Below are positions 17,384 to 24,622 of a DNA stretch of 64,000 bases, in pieces; within the stretch, counting starts at the first letter, position 1; every line of letters starts with the position of its first letter. Both the position numbers and the translations under genes were made by a program. The notes under the pieces were generated by a model. That model did no database searches. It had not been told where the DNA came from and saw only the letters and a program-made list of their open reading frames with translations. This DNA is from Parabacteroides sp. PH5-46 (lineage in GTDB: Bacteria; Bacteroidota; Bacteroidia; Bacteroidales; Tannerellaceae), in contig NZ_JARXXA010000016.1 in the NCBI RefSeq assembly GCF_029892785.1, positions 1 to 64,000 on the forward strand, given 5' to 3'.

Positions 17384-18348
17384 TTTTCTTTGTTTATTAG
17401 TTCTTTTAATTCAGCTTCCACACGCTCATTTGAATCTTCCCGATAACACAGATATAAAGATAGAGGGTCTATATATCCATTATCATTTAATAAGCGAGGA
17501 TTGTATTTCCATACTTCAACCTGCATATCTCCTTCCGTTTCATCTAAATACTCCCAAAAATCGCTTTTCCTCAACTCTTCAAATTTATTCTTATAGACGG
17601 CATACATTTCCTTTTTAGTATCTGTTAAAAAAGTGTAATGAGCTAAAGCCATATCTCCCGATTTACAAAAATCCTGACCCTCTTTTGCGTTTGTAAAATA
17701 GGACTTAATAATTGGCGATTGCATTTGAGGTTCTGCTATTTGCCATAACTGTTTCCTGTCAACCTCAAAAGCAATTCGTTTTTCTTTTGTTCCTGTGATT
17801 TTGCATAACTTTTTTGCTTTCAGTTCCGATACAATCTTTGTGATTGTTTTAGGCGAGTAGTTTAGTTTCTCTGCGATTTCTTTAAATGAGAATTCTTCTA
17901 AATGCTCCACTTGTAAATGATAGAGCAATAACATTTGAGCCGCAGGACTTAACAGCTCCGGAAACGAATAGGTTTGCGGCTTATTATCTTTCAGATAAAT
18001 AAGTAAATCAGGCAGATATATTTGGTTTTCAGGTACTATAAAATTGAGCCGTTCTTTAACCATCCTATACCTCATTTGTGGACTTAGATTGTTCAACACA
18101 AAAACGACAGGCAATTCTGTATATTGATATATCGTTTTTACTTGCTTCTTTAGCTGACTTACAGTTTTAGGTGTTGTGTCAACATCTTCTGCAAGCAAAA
18201 GAGAATGGTCTTCCAATTCGAGTAAGCGATAATTATAGGTATGGCTCAAGTATAACGGAAGTTTCTTAATCAGCATGTCCGGCACTTTCTTTATAGTCCC
18301 AGATAAGCCAAGTATGTCTTGCAGATATTTTTGAACATTACTCATCAC
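17377..18348 (-). CDS. winged-helix regulator, putative antitoxin
   Basis: 323 aa. A MarR/winged-helix unit lies about residues 155-190 (FKEIAEKLNYSPKTITKIVSEL). The N-terminal part resembles a restriction-fold or sensor module with PVVFVLNNLSPQMRYRMVKE, and the C-terminus is acidic. First gene of a four-gene overlapping operon with a nucleotidyltransferase and metallophosphoesterase. Four GGTAATT half-sites surround its promoter, which suggests autorepression. Confidence 0.7.
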   Translation of the reverse strand: MMSNVQKYLQDILGLSGTIKKVPDMLIKKLPLYLSHTYNYRLLELEDHSLLLAEDVDTTPKTVSQLKKQVKTIYQYTELPVVFVLNNLSPQMRYRMVKERLNFIVPENQIYLPDLLIYLKDNKPQTYSFPELLSPAAQMLLLYHLQVEHLEEFSFKEIAEKLNYSPKTITKIVSELKAKKLCKITGTKEKRIAFEVDRKQLWQIAEPQMQSPIIKSYFTNAKEGQDFCKSGDMALAHYTFLTDTKKEMYAVYKNKFEELRKSDFWEYLDETEGDMQVEVWKYNPRLLNDNGYIDPLSLYLCYREDSNERVEAELKELINKEKW

Positions 18349-18349
18349 G

Positions 18350-18408
18350 ATTACCTTAATTTATCATAATTACCCATGGCAGGTAATTGTTACAAATATA
18401 AGGTAATT
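18350..18408 (-). promoter_or_regulatory. operator/promoter of the wHTH operon: four GGTAATT half-sites
   Basis: ATTACC at 18350, AATTACC at 18368-18374, GGTAATT at 18382-18388 and GGTAATT at 18402-18408 form two nested inverted pairs. A TATATTTG -7 box (reverse strand, 18393-18400) lies between the two rightmost half-sites. Bound repressor would cover promoter and transcription start. Confidence 0.65.
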
Positions 18409-18467
18409 ATCTGAGGCAAACACAATAAAATACAATTATTTTCAATTTATTCCATTTAGGTGCAGTT

Positions 18468-19193
18468 TCATTCTATATTCCAGTTGTTAATGGTTGGTAG
18501 GAGAGACTTCTTTATGTCCAATTCAAACTTAGTAAGTGGATTAAGGCTTTGCTTTAGTTTGTTTGTACTTACTTGACTATTGATGTTTTCCAAAATAGCC
18601 CCCAGCAAAGCTTTCACTCGTGGCGGATATGATAAAGCATATTTTATCATTTCTGCAATCTGCTTATCGTTCAGTTCTTTGATTTTGTTACTTAAAATAA
18701 CAATACTGTTGTCTGGCGAAGCATCTGGTATGCGTTTTATATCCTTGAGGGCATCAAGCAGTTCCAACAATTTGTAATTGGCATCTGTTACATCAACATA
18801 GCTTTTCACCGTATCAATTTTTAATGCACCTTTATTAACCGAAATACGCCTATCACGGCTAGCAATCTTAATTCGAAAAGCTACCTGTGTGGTTAACTTA
18901 AGTCTGTTATAAAGAGAATATCCGGTTTCGTATGCAACTCGCTTCCCATTCTCAAAAAGATAAGGACGCAACATCTCAGTATAATCCGGCTTTAGTTCTC
19001 CAAAAACAGTTTGTTTAGGCTTGTAAAAAACACCTTTGGACATCTTTTTTATCAAACCTTCTTTTTGCAGACGTTCCAATGCCTTTGCAGCTGTAACATA
19101 ATCTTCTTTAACAATGAGTAAATCAGAGTAACCAAAGGTTTTACCCTCTGGGAATTTATTTATCCTTGTTCGTATTTCACTTGCTAATGACAT
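18468..19193 (-). CDS. DUF6088 (AbiEi-like) antitoxin-type regulator
   Basis: 241 aa from the ATG at 19193 (MSLASEIRTRINKFPEGKTF). The N-terminal winged helix includes SDLLIVKEDYVTAAKALERL and IKKMSKGVFYKPK, as in DUF6088/AbiEi proteins. These are normally partners of AbiEii-type nucleotidyltransferases. Here the next downstream gene is another wHTH protein, and the nucleotidyltransferase is two genes away. It may be a second antitoxin or an orphan. A palindromic operator and near-leaderless start precede it. Confidence 0.72.
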   Translation of the reverse strand: MSLASEIRTRINKFPEGKTFGYSDLLIVKEDYVTAAKALERLQKEGLIKKMSKGVFYKPKQTVFGELKPDYTEMLRPYLFENGKRVAYETGYSLYNRLKLTTQVAFRIKIASRDRRISVNKGALKIDTVKSYVDVTDANYKLLELLDALKDIKRIPDASPDNSIVILSNKIKELNDKQIAEMIKYALSYPPRVKALLGAILENINSQVSTNKLKQSLNPLTKFELDIKKSLLPTINNWNIE

Positions 19194-19197
19194 GCTA

Positions 19198-19250
19198 CAA
19201 AGATACAAATATTTTCACAATGTCAAGTTTATCGCACTATAAACTTGACA
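19198..19250 (-). promoter_or_regulatory. promoter and palindromic operator of DUF6088 gene
   Basis: A TATCTTTG -7 box (19198-19205, reverse strand) ends only five bases before the ATG, so the mRNA should be leaderless or nearly so. Upstream lies a perfect inverted repeat with 12-bp arms TGTCAAGTTTAT (19221-19232) and ATAAACTTGACA (19239-19250) around six bases. Its near arm overlaps the -33 region. Confidence 0.7.
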
Positions 19251-19313
19251 TTTCTGCTGCGGAAAATTACATATAAATAGATAGGCGCTCCATAGATACT
19301 GTCAATTTCAGAC

Positions 19314-19357
19314 AAATCGCAACCTATATTTAAATGGTTGGAATAGGTTTGCGATTT
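19314..19357. repeat. inverted repeat downstream of RiPP operon
   Basis: AAATCGCAACCTAT (19314-19327) and ATAGGTTTGCGATTT (19343-19357) pair with a single bulged base. No T-run follows on either strand, so a simple terminator is not obvious. It could be a recombination or protein site at the left edge of the RiPP cargo. The remaining bases between 19251 and 19451 show no supportable gene. Confidence 0.45.
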
Positions 19358-19451
19358 GAAAACGATCAAAACTTGCTGTTTTACATCACGTTACTTTCTG
19401 CACATATCCAAAGAACTACACACGAATATAAAGATAAGAAAGAATCTACAA

Positions 19452-19649
19452 TTACAAATAAAGCTCAATTTTATTTATTATTTTTTGAATCTCTTCAAAT
19501 AGAACGTCATTATTAGCATTCCCGGTAGTGTTTATCAAATCATGTTGTTTTTGTACTAGTTGTTCTTTTGAAGGAGTCTCACAGTGTTTTCTCTTTATCT
19601 TTGATTTGAAAAATTTGAAAATATTTATTTTGTATAACGCAGAATTCAT
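19452..19649 (-). CDS. small hypothetical, end of RiPP operon
   Basis: 65 aa from the ATG at 19649 (an ATG at 19670 would add seven). The N-terminus is basic and aromatic (YKINIFKFFKSKIKRKHC), the rest is helical and charged. It starts about 30 bases after the M42 peptidase stop, on the same strand. I do not recognise it. Immunity or accessory function is possible. Confidence 0.45.
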   Translation of the reverse strand: MNSALYKINIFKFFKSKIKRKHCETPSKEQLVQKQHDLINTTGNANNDVLFEEIQKIINKIELYL

Positions 19650-19679
19650 ATTTAGTACTTTATAGATCATATTAGCGAA

Positions 19680-20729
19680 TTAAATATCATTATCACTAGA
19701 ACAAAACTCTATTGATAATTTTATTACTTGTTTAACGTCTTCAATAGAAAACATTTCTATTGGAGAATGCATATATCTTACCGGATATGAGATTAGAGCT
19801 GTTCGAATTCCATTTTTTACTATTTGTAATACTCTAGCCTCTGTTGTTGTACCGTTAGGGTGTCCCTCCATTTGGTAACTAATCCCGTTAAGATTAGCAA
19901 TGGTACATAATTTTTCAAGTATTAGCTTATCTATATCAGGACTTATGCAAAGAGTAGGTCCTTTACCTAAGCTAATATCTCCATGTTTCGAAGGAGTTGA
20001 TAGTGGATAATCGGTAGCATGCGTAGCATCAATAACGAGAGCAATATCAGGTTCGATTTGAGATGCGACTACAGTAACCCCTCTAAGGCCAATTTCTTCT
20101 TGAACAGTTGATACAAAATAGATATCATAAGGTGATGAGTTTACATTTTTCATTATTTCAAGTAAAATCAAACCACCTATTTTATTATCGGCCGAATGAG
20201 TAATAAATTTATTATCAAAGACATGGTTAAGGCTTGATGAATATGTCATTATATCCCCAATAGATATAGATTTTAATGCATCTTCTTTTGATGCAAATCC
20301 TAAATCTAGCCAAATAGAGTCTGTTTCAATACATTTTTTTTCATTCTCATTTAACAAATGAATAGGTTTTCTCCCAACAACAGCTACGTATTTTTCTTTA
20401 TTATGATGCAGGATAAGTTGTAATCCGGGTAATAATGACAAGTTAACACCGCCAATTGGAACTATATATACCATTCCCATGTTGTCAATATATTTAACCA
20501 TAAACCCAACTTCATCCATATGTGCTGATATCATTAGTTTGAGTCCATTTCCGGAGCAGCTTTTCTTTAGCGCAATAATGTTTCCCAGCGTATCTGTTGT
20601 TATCGAATCGACATATTTCATAGCATAAGAAGCGAAAATCTCCTGTCCTTTCTTTTCAAAACCCGAAGGTGTTGGAGTTTCTATAATTGCATCCAAGTAA
20701 CTATCGGTCTCTTCATTGAATAATGTCAT
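19680..20729 (-). CDS. M42 family metallo-aminopeptidase
   Basis: 349 aa from the ATG at 20729, one base after the YcaO stop. All M42 motifs are present: ISAHMDEVGFMV with metal-binding His70 and Asp72, HSADNKIGG, the catalytic QEEIGLRG, VIDATHATDYP and the late YMHSPIEM. M42 enzymes are cytosolic dinuclear aminopeptidases (TET/endoglucanase-like). Coupled to a YcaO and a precursor peptide, it is the best candidate for leader trimming in this cluster; that is inference. Confidence 0.85.
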   Translation of the reverse strand: MTLFNEETDSYLDAIIETPTPSGFEKKGQEIFASYAMKYVDSITTDTLGNIIALKKSCSGNGLKLMISAHMDEVGFMVKYIDNMGMVYIVPIGGVNLSLLPGLQLILHHNKEKYVAVVGRKPIHLLNENEKKCIETDSIWLDLGFASKEDALKSISIGDIMTYSSSLNHVFDNKFITHSADNKIGGLILLEIMKNVNSSPYDIYFVSTVQEEIGLRGVTVVASQIEPDIALVIDATHATDYPLSTPSKHGDISLGKGPTLCISPDIDKLILEKLCTIANLNGISYQMEGHPNGTTTEARVLQIVKNGIRTALISYPVRYMHSPIEMFSIEDVKQVIKLSIEFCSSDNDI

Positions 20730-20730
20730 C

Positions 20731-22617
20731 TTATATTGTTTGTTTATTAAAATGGAATACTTTATTAAGCTTCTCTTGTTGAGGTTGATTCTCATTATAG
20801 CGTTGTTGAATACGAGCTTCTATTCTTAAAATGTCAAAAAACTTACATTGATTTGCTGACTGACAAGTAGAACAGTTAAAACAATTCGGGAATTTGAAAT
20901 TTTTAAATACCTCATCTTTATTCTTCATATCATTGACAACTTCTTTAGATAACTGTTCACCATATAGTTTTTTTAATATAGGTTGAATATAAGTGCTTTG
21001 ATTATTAAGCTTATACATCCAATAATAATAGTCCCTCAATGCAAAATAATATGTTTCAATTTGTACTCCATGGGATTTTGTATAGAGAAGATAGCTTCTC
21101 ATATTTTGAAAAGCATTCAAATAATCGCCAAGTCGAACATAGAGTAAAGACAATAATAAATTACGGTTGATTCTATTATGAGGTGATGTATTATATGGAA
21201 CAAGTTTGATAAAATGACTGTCTTTTTGTTGTTCTACAGATTGTAATAATCGCTTCAGGCCATCTTCATCAAGAGATTTGATTTGGTATTGAAGCGGAAT
21301 ATAGCCGTGAATGCTTACATCATAACTGAACACTCTCCCAACTAGGCTCATCAATCGAAATAAAGCATACGAAACATCAGATAATCCAGGTATGTATACA
21401 TGGTATGCTGGGAAGTTTAAAAAAGAATTATCTCTTACATAAAGCGTATATCCTTGTTCTGCTATAAAATCACAGTAAGCGTCAAGTTCTTCTTTATCGT
21501 TTTCATACATTTTCCAAGATGATTCTTTAAATTGATACGAGGGAGTATCTAAGAACAACTCTTCAGGAAAAATTCCTGTACCATTCACAACATTTTTCTC
21601 GTATTCAGCTTCATAATTGATGCCAGATATATTAAAATCAATATCATTGAACTGTATGTTGTTTAGTTCTTGTATTCCTTGAAAAATTTCGGTATAACAT
21701 CTTTCTAAAGCGATAATAGAATTTGCCGCTGCACCCAGTCTAAAAGTATATTTGTTGTTGCGAGTATCTATAAGTAAAAGGCCAATGACTGGAAATCCTT
21801 TTCCTAGCGAACAATCTTTTATTTCATAATTGATTCCATGAATAATTCGCAACAATTCAAGTTTGTCCAGAATTTTACTATTTGAATAATGGGTTGCAGG
21901 GATTTGTGGTGGGGTGATTTTGTCAATGTATATCCGTTGAAGAACATAACGTTCAAAAATTTCATTAATCCCTTGCAATATTGCCTCTTCAGGAGTATTA
22001 CCTGCACACATCCCTGTAGAACTGGACGAAAGACGAATAAGTTGAAATGGTAAATACTCACAAACTTTTTTATTCACATTATAGTAAACAGCTTCGAGCA
22101 GCGGTATTTGCATTTTACCAATTCCATCATTTGTCATCGCAAGCAATAAATTTTGCTCTTCAACTGGGTGATAAGCAGATGGCATATAGATTGAAATTTG
22201 AGAAACTAATTCTTGAATACTTCCTAAAATATACTTTCTTTCATCTGGATAATATCTAAAATCAAGAACTAATCTATTCTGTTTTAGGATGCTTATAAAG
22301 TCTGCCTGTTGTTTATGCTTGCTATTGCTGTCCTTAATGGCAAAAAAAATATCTTTGAAGAACATTCTATTTTGGATTCGCTCCATTAATTCACCATATG
22401 CACTAGCTAATGCATATTCGATGGTCATTCCTTTACCATTAGTGCCAACATCTATCACTTGTAAATTATCGTTTGCAATAAGTATTCTACAGGAGTAATA
22501 GAGCCCTTCTTTTCTATAATGATGTTCTATAGTAAATACCCCTAATTTTTTCAATATTTCACGGGCGTGGTTAATAGTTTCTAAGGGTGGTGTTGCTTTG
22601 TATTGACGAGATCCCAT
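20731..22617 (-). CDS. YcaO-domain enzyme of a RiPP cluster, E. coli YcaO-like
   Basis: 628 aa. YcaO enzymes activate peptide amide oxygens with ATP, giving azolines, thioamides or amidines. ATP-site motifs are visible: TNGKGMTIEYALASAYGELM then ER (residues 59-80), TGMCAGNTPEEA with later ERY (201-224), and ALERCYTEIFQG. The order and wording track E. coli YcaO, including a helical TPR-like C-terminal part about 490-575, and no PxPxP tail is present. A Cys cluster C-x2-C-x2-C-x5-C (579-591) could bind metal. No E1-like or flavin dehydrogenase partner is nearby. Confidence 0.88.
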   Translation of the reverse strand: MGSRQYKATPPLETINHAREILKKLGVFTIEHHYRKEGLYYSCRILIANDNLQVIDVGTNGKGMTIEYALASAYGELMERIQNRMFFKDIFFAIKDSNSKHKQQADFISILKQNRLVLDFRYYPDERKYILGSIQELVSQISIYMPSAYHPVEEQNLLLAMTNDGIGKMQIPLLEAVYYNVNKKVCEYLPFQLIRLSSSSTGMCAGNTPEEAILQGINEIFERYVLQRIYIDKITPPQIPATHYSNSKILDKLELLRIIHGINYEIKDCSLGKGFPVIGLLLIDTRNNKYTFRLGAAANSIIALERCYTEIFQGIQELNNIQFNDIDFNISGINYEAEYEKNVVNGTGIFPEELFLDTPSYQFKESSWKMYENDKEELDAYCDFIAEQGYTLYVRDNSFLNFPAYHVYIPGLSDVSYALFRLMSLVGRVFSYDVSIHGYIPLQYQIKSLDEDGLKRLLQSVEQQKDSHFIKLVPYNTSPHNRINRNLLLSLLYVRLGDYLNAFQNMRSYLLYTKSHGVQIETYYFALRDYYYWMYKLNNQSTYIQPILKKLYGEQLSKEVVNDMKNKDEVFKNFKFPNCFNCSTCQSANQCKFFDILRIEARIQQRYNENQPQQEKLNKVFHFNKQTI

Positions 22618-22686
22618 AATATTATCTTGATAAAACTCTCTCCTTGCTTATATAGCAAGGAGAGAAATTAAACAGATTAGTTTCAA

Positions 22687-22821
22687 TTACATCCCAACTG
22701 TTCCTGAACAGCCCATACCGCAACCAAAACATCCGCAAGCAGCCATTTCTGCAACTAAATTATTGTTAGTATTTTCAACCAACAAAGTCGCTTCTTCCAG
22801 TAATAATTCTGATACTTTCAT
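22687..22821 (-). CDS. Cys-rich RiPP precursor peptide
   Basis: 44 aa, read directly from the sequence between the radical SAM and YcaO genes. The leader starts MKVSELLLEEATLLVEN and is acidic and helical. The last 16 residues, CGCFGCGMGCSGTVGM, form a Gly/Cys core with four Cys (29, 31, 34, 38). The layout of acidic leader, Ala-Ala hinge and Gly/Cys core flanked by YcaO and SPASM enzymes is the classic precursor pattern. Modification by both enzymes is inferred; the mature product is unknown. Confidence 0.82.
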   Translation of the reverse strand: MKVSELLLEEATLLVENTNNNLVAEMAACGCFGCGMGCSGTVGM

Positions 22822-22850
22822 AAAGAATTCTTTTAATAGTTAAACATAAA

Positions 22851-23975
22851 TTAATTATTATCGAATGAGAAATCGATCAATGATTTATAAGCATAGAGTG
22901 CTGCTTTTAACTTAACCTTTTCTTCTTCAGTAATTACATTTTTTTTGCGCATATAATATTCTATTTGAAATGCACTTATTACTTGTGCTTCAACAAGCAT
23001 TAATTTACACATGGATTTGTCTCGTTTTTTTACGCTACCTCTTTGGTAGTAATTATATCCGATACAAGAAGGACAAACACGAACCATTTTGCATTTTAAG
23101 CAAGACTCTTCTATTAATTCATCCGGGTTGTAGAAGTTAATTTGAGAAATGTCATCTCTAGCGTCTTTTCCCAAGACAATGGGAGAAAACATATGACAAG
23201 GATAGGTTTTTCCTTCTATATCATAAGCTATCATATTAGTTCCTGCGCCACAGAATTTCAATGGAGTGTTGCTAGTTAACACATCTCCATAAAAGCGGGT
23301 AAATAAAGATCCAGGAATATATTCTGGATTATCCAGATAAAATCTGGCTATTTTAGATAATTCTCTACGATATACTTCGGCGTCTCCATCTTCCCAATTT
23401 TCGCCTTGAGCTAACCGACTTTCCACTAAATACCCTTGTTTTACCATATTAATCAGTCCATTAGCTAAATCTTGAATGGAATATTTAGATATTGTCATTT
23501 TAAATGGTTGATCGGGCCATAACTCATAGGCAATTTCCATAGGTAATTTTTCGGTAGAACAACCTCTATTCTTCATCTGCATTGCAGAATCCCCATCTAC
23601 CGACATTACTAAAACTATTTCTTCCTTATTTTTCCTAAACCACTCTTGTTTTTCCTTATCTAATAATGTCCCATTTGTAGTAGCATATATTATGTATGGA
23701 ATTTTTATATCCTGCATCCAAAGCCATTCGGAAAAATCTTTTATGAATTTGAAATTCATAAGAGGCTCTCCTCCAAACAAATCAATTTTAAGTGAGTCAT
23801 TTACACTAGAAGCCTCTACTTGGGAAAACTCTTTCATTATTATTTCCTTAGCCAAATCAAGAGACATCACTTTTTGGGGATCTTTATATTTTTCAAAACA
23901 ATATACACAGTTCAAGTTACAACCATAAGTAATAAATAGAGTACAAATTTTTGCTTTCGGTAATTTTTTAATCAT
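22851..23975 (-). CDS. radical SAM/SPASM peptide maturase
   Basis: 374 aa from the ATG at 23975. The radical SAM cluster motif is YGCNLNCVYC (Cys19, 23, 26). GGEPLMNF and a C-terminal SPASM-like set (FCGAGTNMIAYDIEGKTYPC, then CLKCKMVRVCPSC and a last Cys) are typical of RiPP enzymes that form thioether or C-C links. It lies 29 bases upstream of the precursor gene. The frame stays open to an ATG at 24059, but this would overlap a well-spaced small ORF, so 23975 is preferred with moderate confidence. Confidence 0.87.
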   Translation of the reverse strand: MIKKLPKAKICTLFITYGCNLNCVYCFEKYKDPQKVMSLDLAKEIIMKEFSQVEASSVNDSLKIDLFGGEPLMNFKFIKDFSEWLWMQDIKIPYIIYATTNGTLLDKEKQEWFRKNKEEIVLVMSVDGDSAMQMKNRGCSTEKLPMEIAYELWPDQPFKMTISKYSIQDLANGLINMVKQGYLVESRLAQGENWEDGDAEVYRRELSKIARFYLDNPEYIPGSLFTRFYGDVLTSNTPLKFCGAGTNMIAYDIEGKTYPCHMFSPIVLGKDARDDISQINFYNPDELIEESCLKCKMVRVCPSCIGYNYYQRGSVKKRDKSMCKLMLVEAQVISAFQIEYYMRKKNVITEEEKVKLKAALYAYKSLIDFSFDNN

Positions 23976-23998
23976 ATTGATACTGCTTAATAAATATG

Positions 23999-24139
23999 TT
24001 ATTCTAAACTTTGAGATTTTTTTCCAGACATTAAGTTCCAAAGTCCCTTTATAATCCATGCAAACAAATTAAGTATCTGTTTAAAAATCCACCCAACTAG
24101 TTCGAAAAGGGTCTTAAGCATAAAATCAATAATATCCAT
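23999..24139 (-). CDS. 46-aa amphipathic peptide upstream of radical SAM gene
   Basis: Begins MDIIDFMLKTLFELVGWIF and continues as a Trp/Phe/Ile-rich amphipathic or membrane helix, ending in a basic-polar tail GKKSQSLE. It starts 21 bases after the upstream membrane-protein stop and ends 23 bases before the radical SAM ATG, spacing that suits an operon gene. I do not recognise the family. If the radical SAM protein really starts at 24059 this frame could be chance. Confidence 0.45.
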   Translation of the reverse strand: MDIIDFMLKTLFELVGWIFKQILNLFAWIIKGLWNLMSGKKSQSLE

Positions 24140-24160
24140 AATAATAAGTTTTTATAGTTG

Positions 24161-24538
24161 TTAATTTTTATATATAGCAGAATATTGACCGCATTTATTA
24201 CATTTTACAAAATCCTTAATTTCCCAAATCTCAGGTTTCTTTTGCTTCCAGTTAAGACTATCTATTAAATCTTCATCAATTTCTTGTTCAACTGTATCAT
24301 AACTATTACAGTGAATGCATCTATGCCCTCCGTTTTCTTGCATACGTGCAAATAACCCTAAAGCTATAAGTCCGACAATAATACCAATCCACCAAGTAGA
24401 AGTAACTCCAATGCCGATTGCGACTATTCCAGCTAATATATACATTAACATGGGGAATGATTTGAATAATGCTGAACAAATAGCATATACAACAAATAAG
24501 ATAACTAGTCCAACAATAATTGAGATTATTATTTCCAT
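24161..24538 (-). CDS. membrane protein with zinc-ribbon tail
   Basis: 125 aa. Two or three hydrophobic segments (residues 3-25, 28-48, 49-63) are followed by a cytosolic-type zinc ribbon with CIHC near residue 74 and CNKC near 112. Function unknown. First gene of the RiPP operon by position; it could serve export, immunity or sensing. Confidence 0.55.
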   Translation of the reverse strand: MEIIISIIVGLVILFVVYAICSALFKSFPMLMYILAGIVAIGIGVTSTWWIGIIVGLIALGLFARMQENGGHRCIHCNSYDTVEQEIDEDLIDSLNWKQKKPEIWEIKDFVKCNKCGQYSAIYKN

Positions 24539-24576
24539 AAATGATTATATTTCTGTCAAATTCATTGTTTTTCATG

Positions 24577-24612
24577 CGTACCACTTCTAAGCAAGAGGTG
24601 GTATCTTTTTTC
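24577..24612 (+). terminator. hairpin with T-run between RiPP operon and recombinase
   Basis: TACCACTTCT pairs with AGAGGTGGTA around a short AAGC loop, followed by TCTTTTTT on the plus strand. No plus-strand gene precedes it, since both neighbours read leftwards. It may be a relic, or a recombinase site. Confidence 0.45.
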
Positions 24613-24622
24613 GGAGATGTTT

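Noticed and set aside
19334-19516. 60-aa plus-strand frame near the RiPP operon end
   Set aside because: Begins inside the inverted repeat and runs antisense to the more plausible small gene at 19452-19649; no promoter or homology hint.
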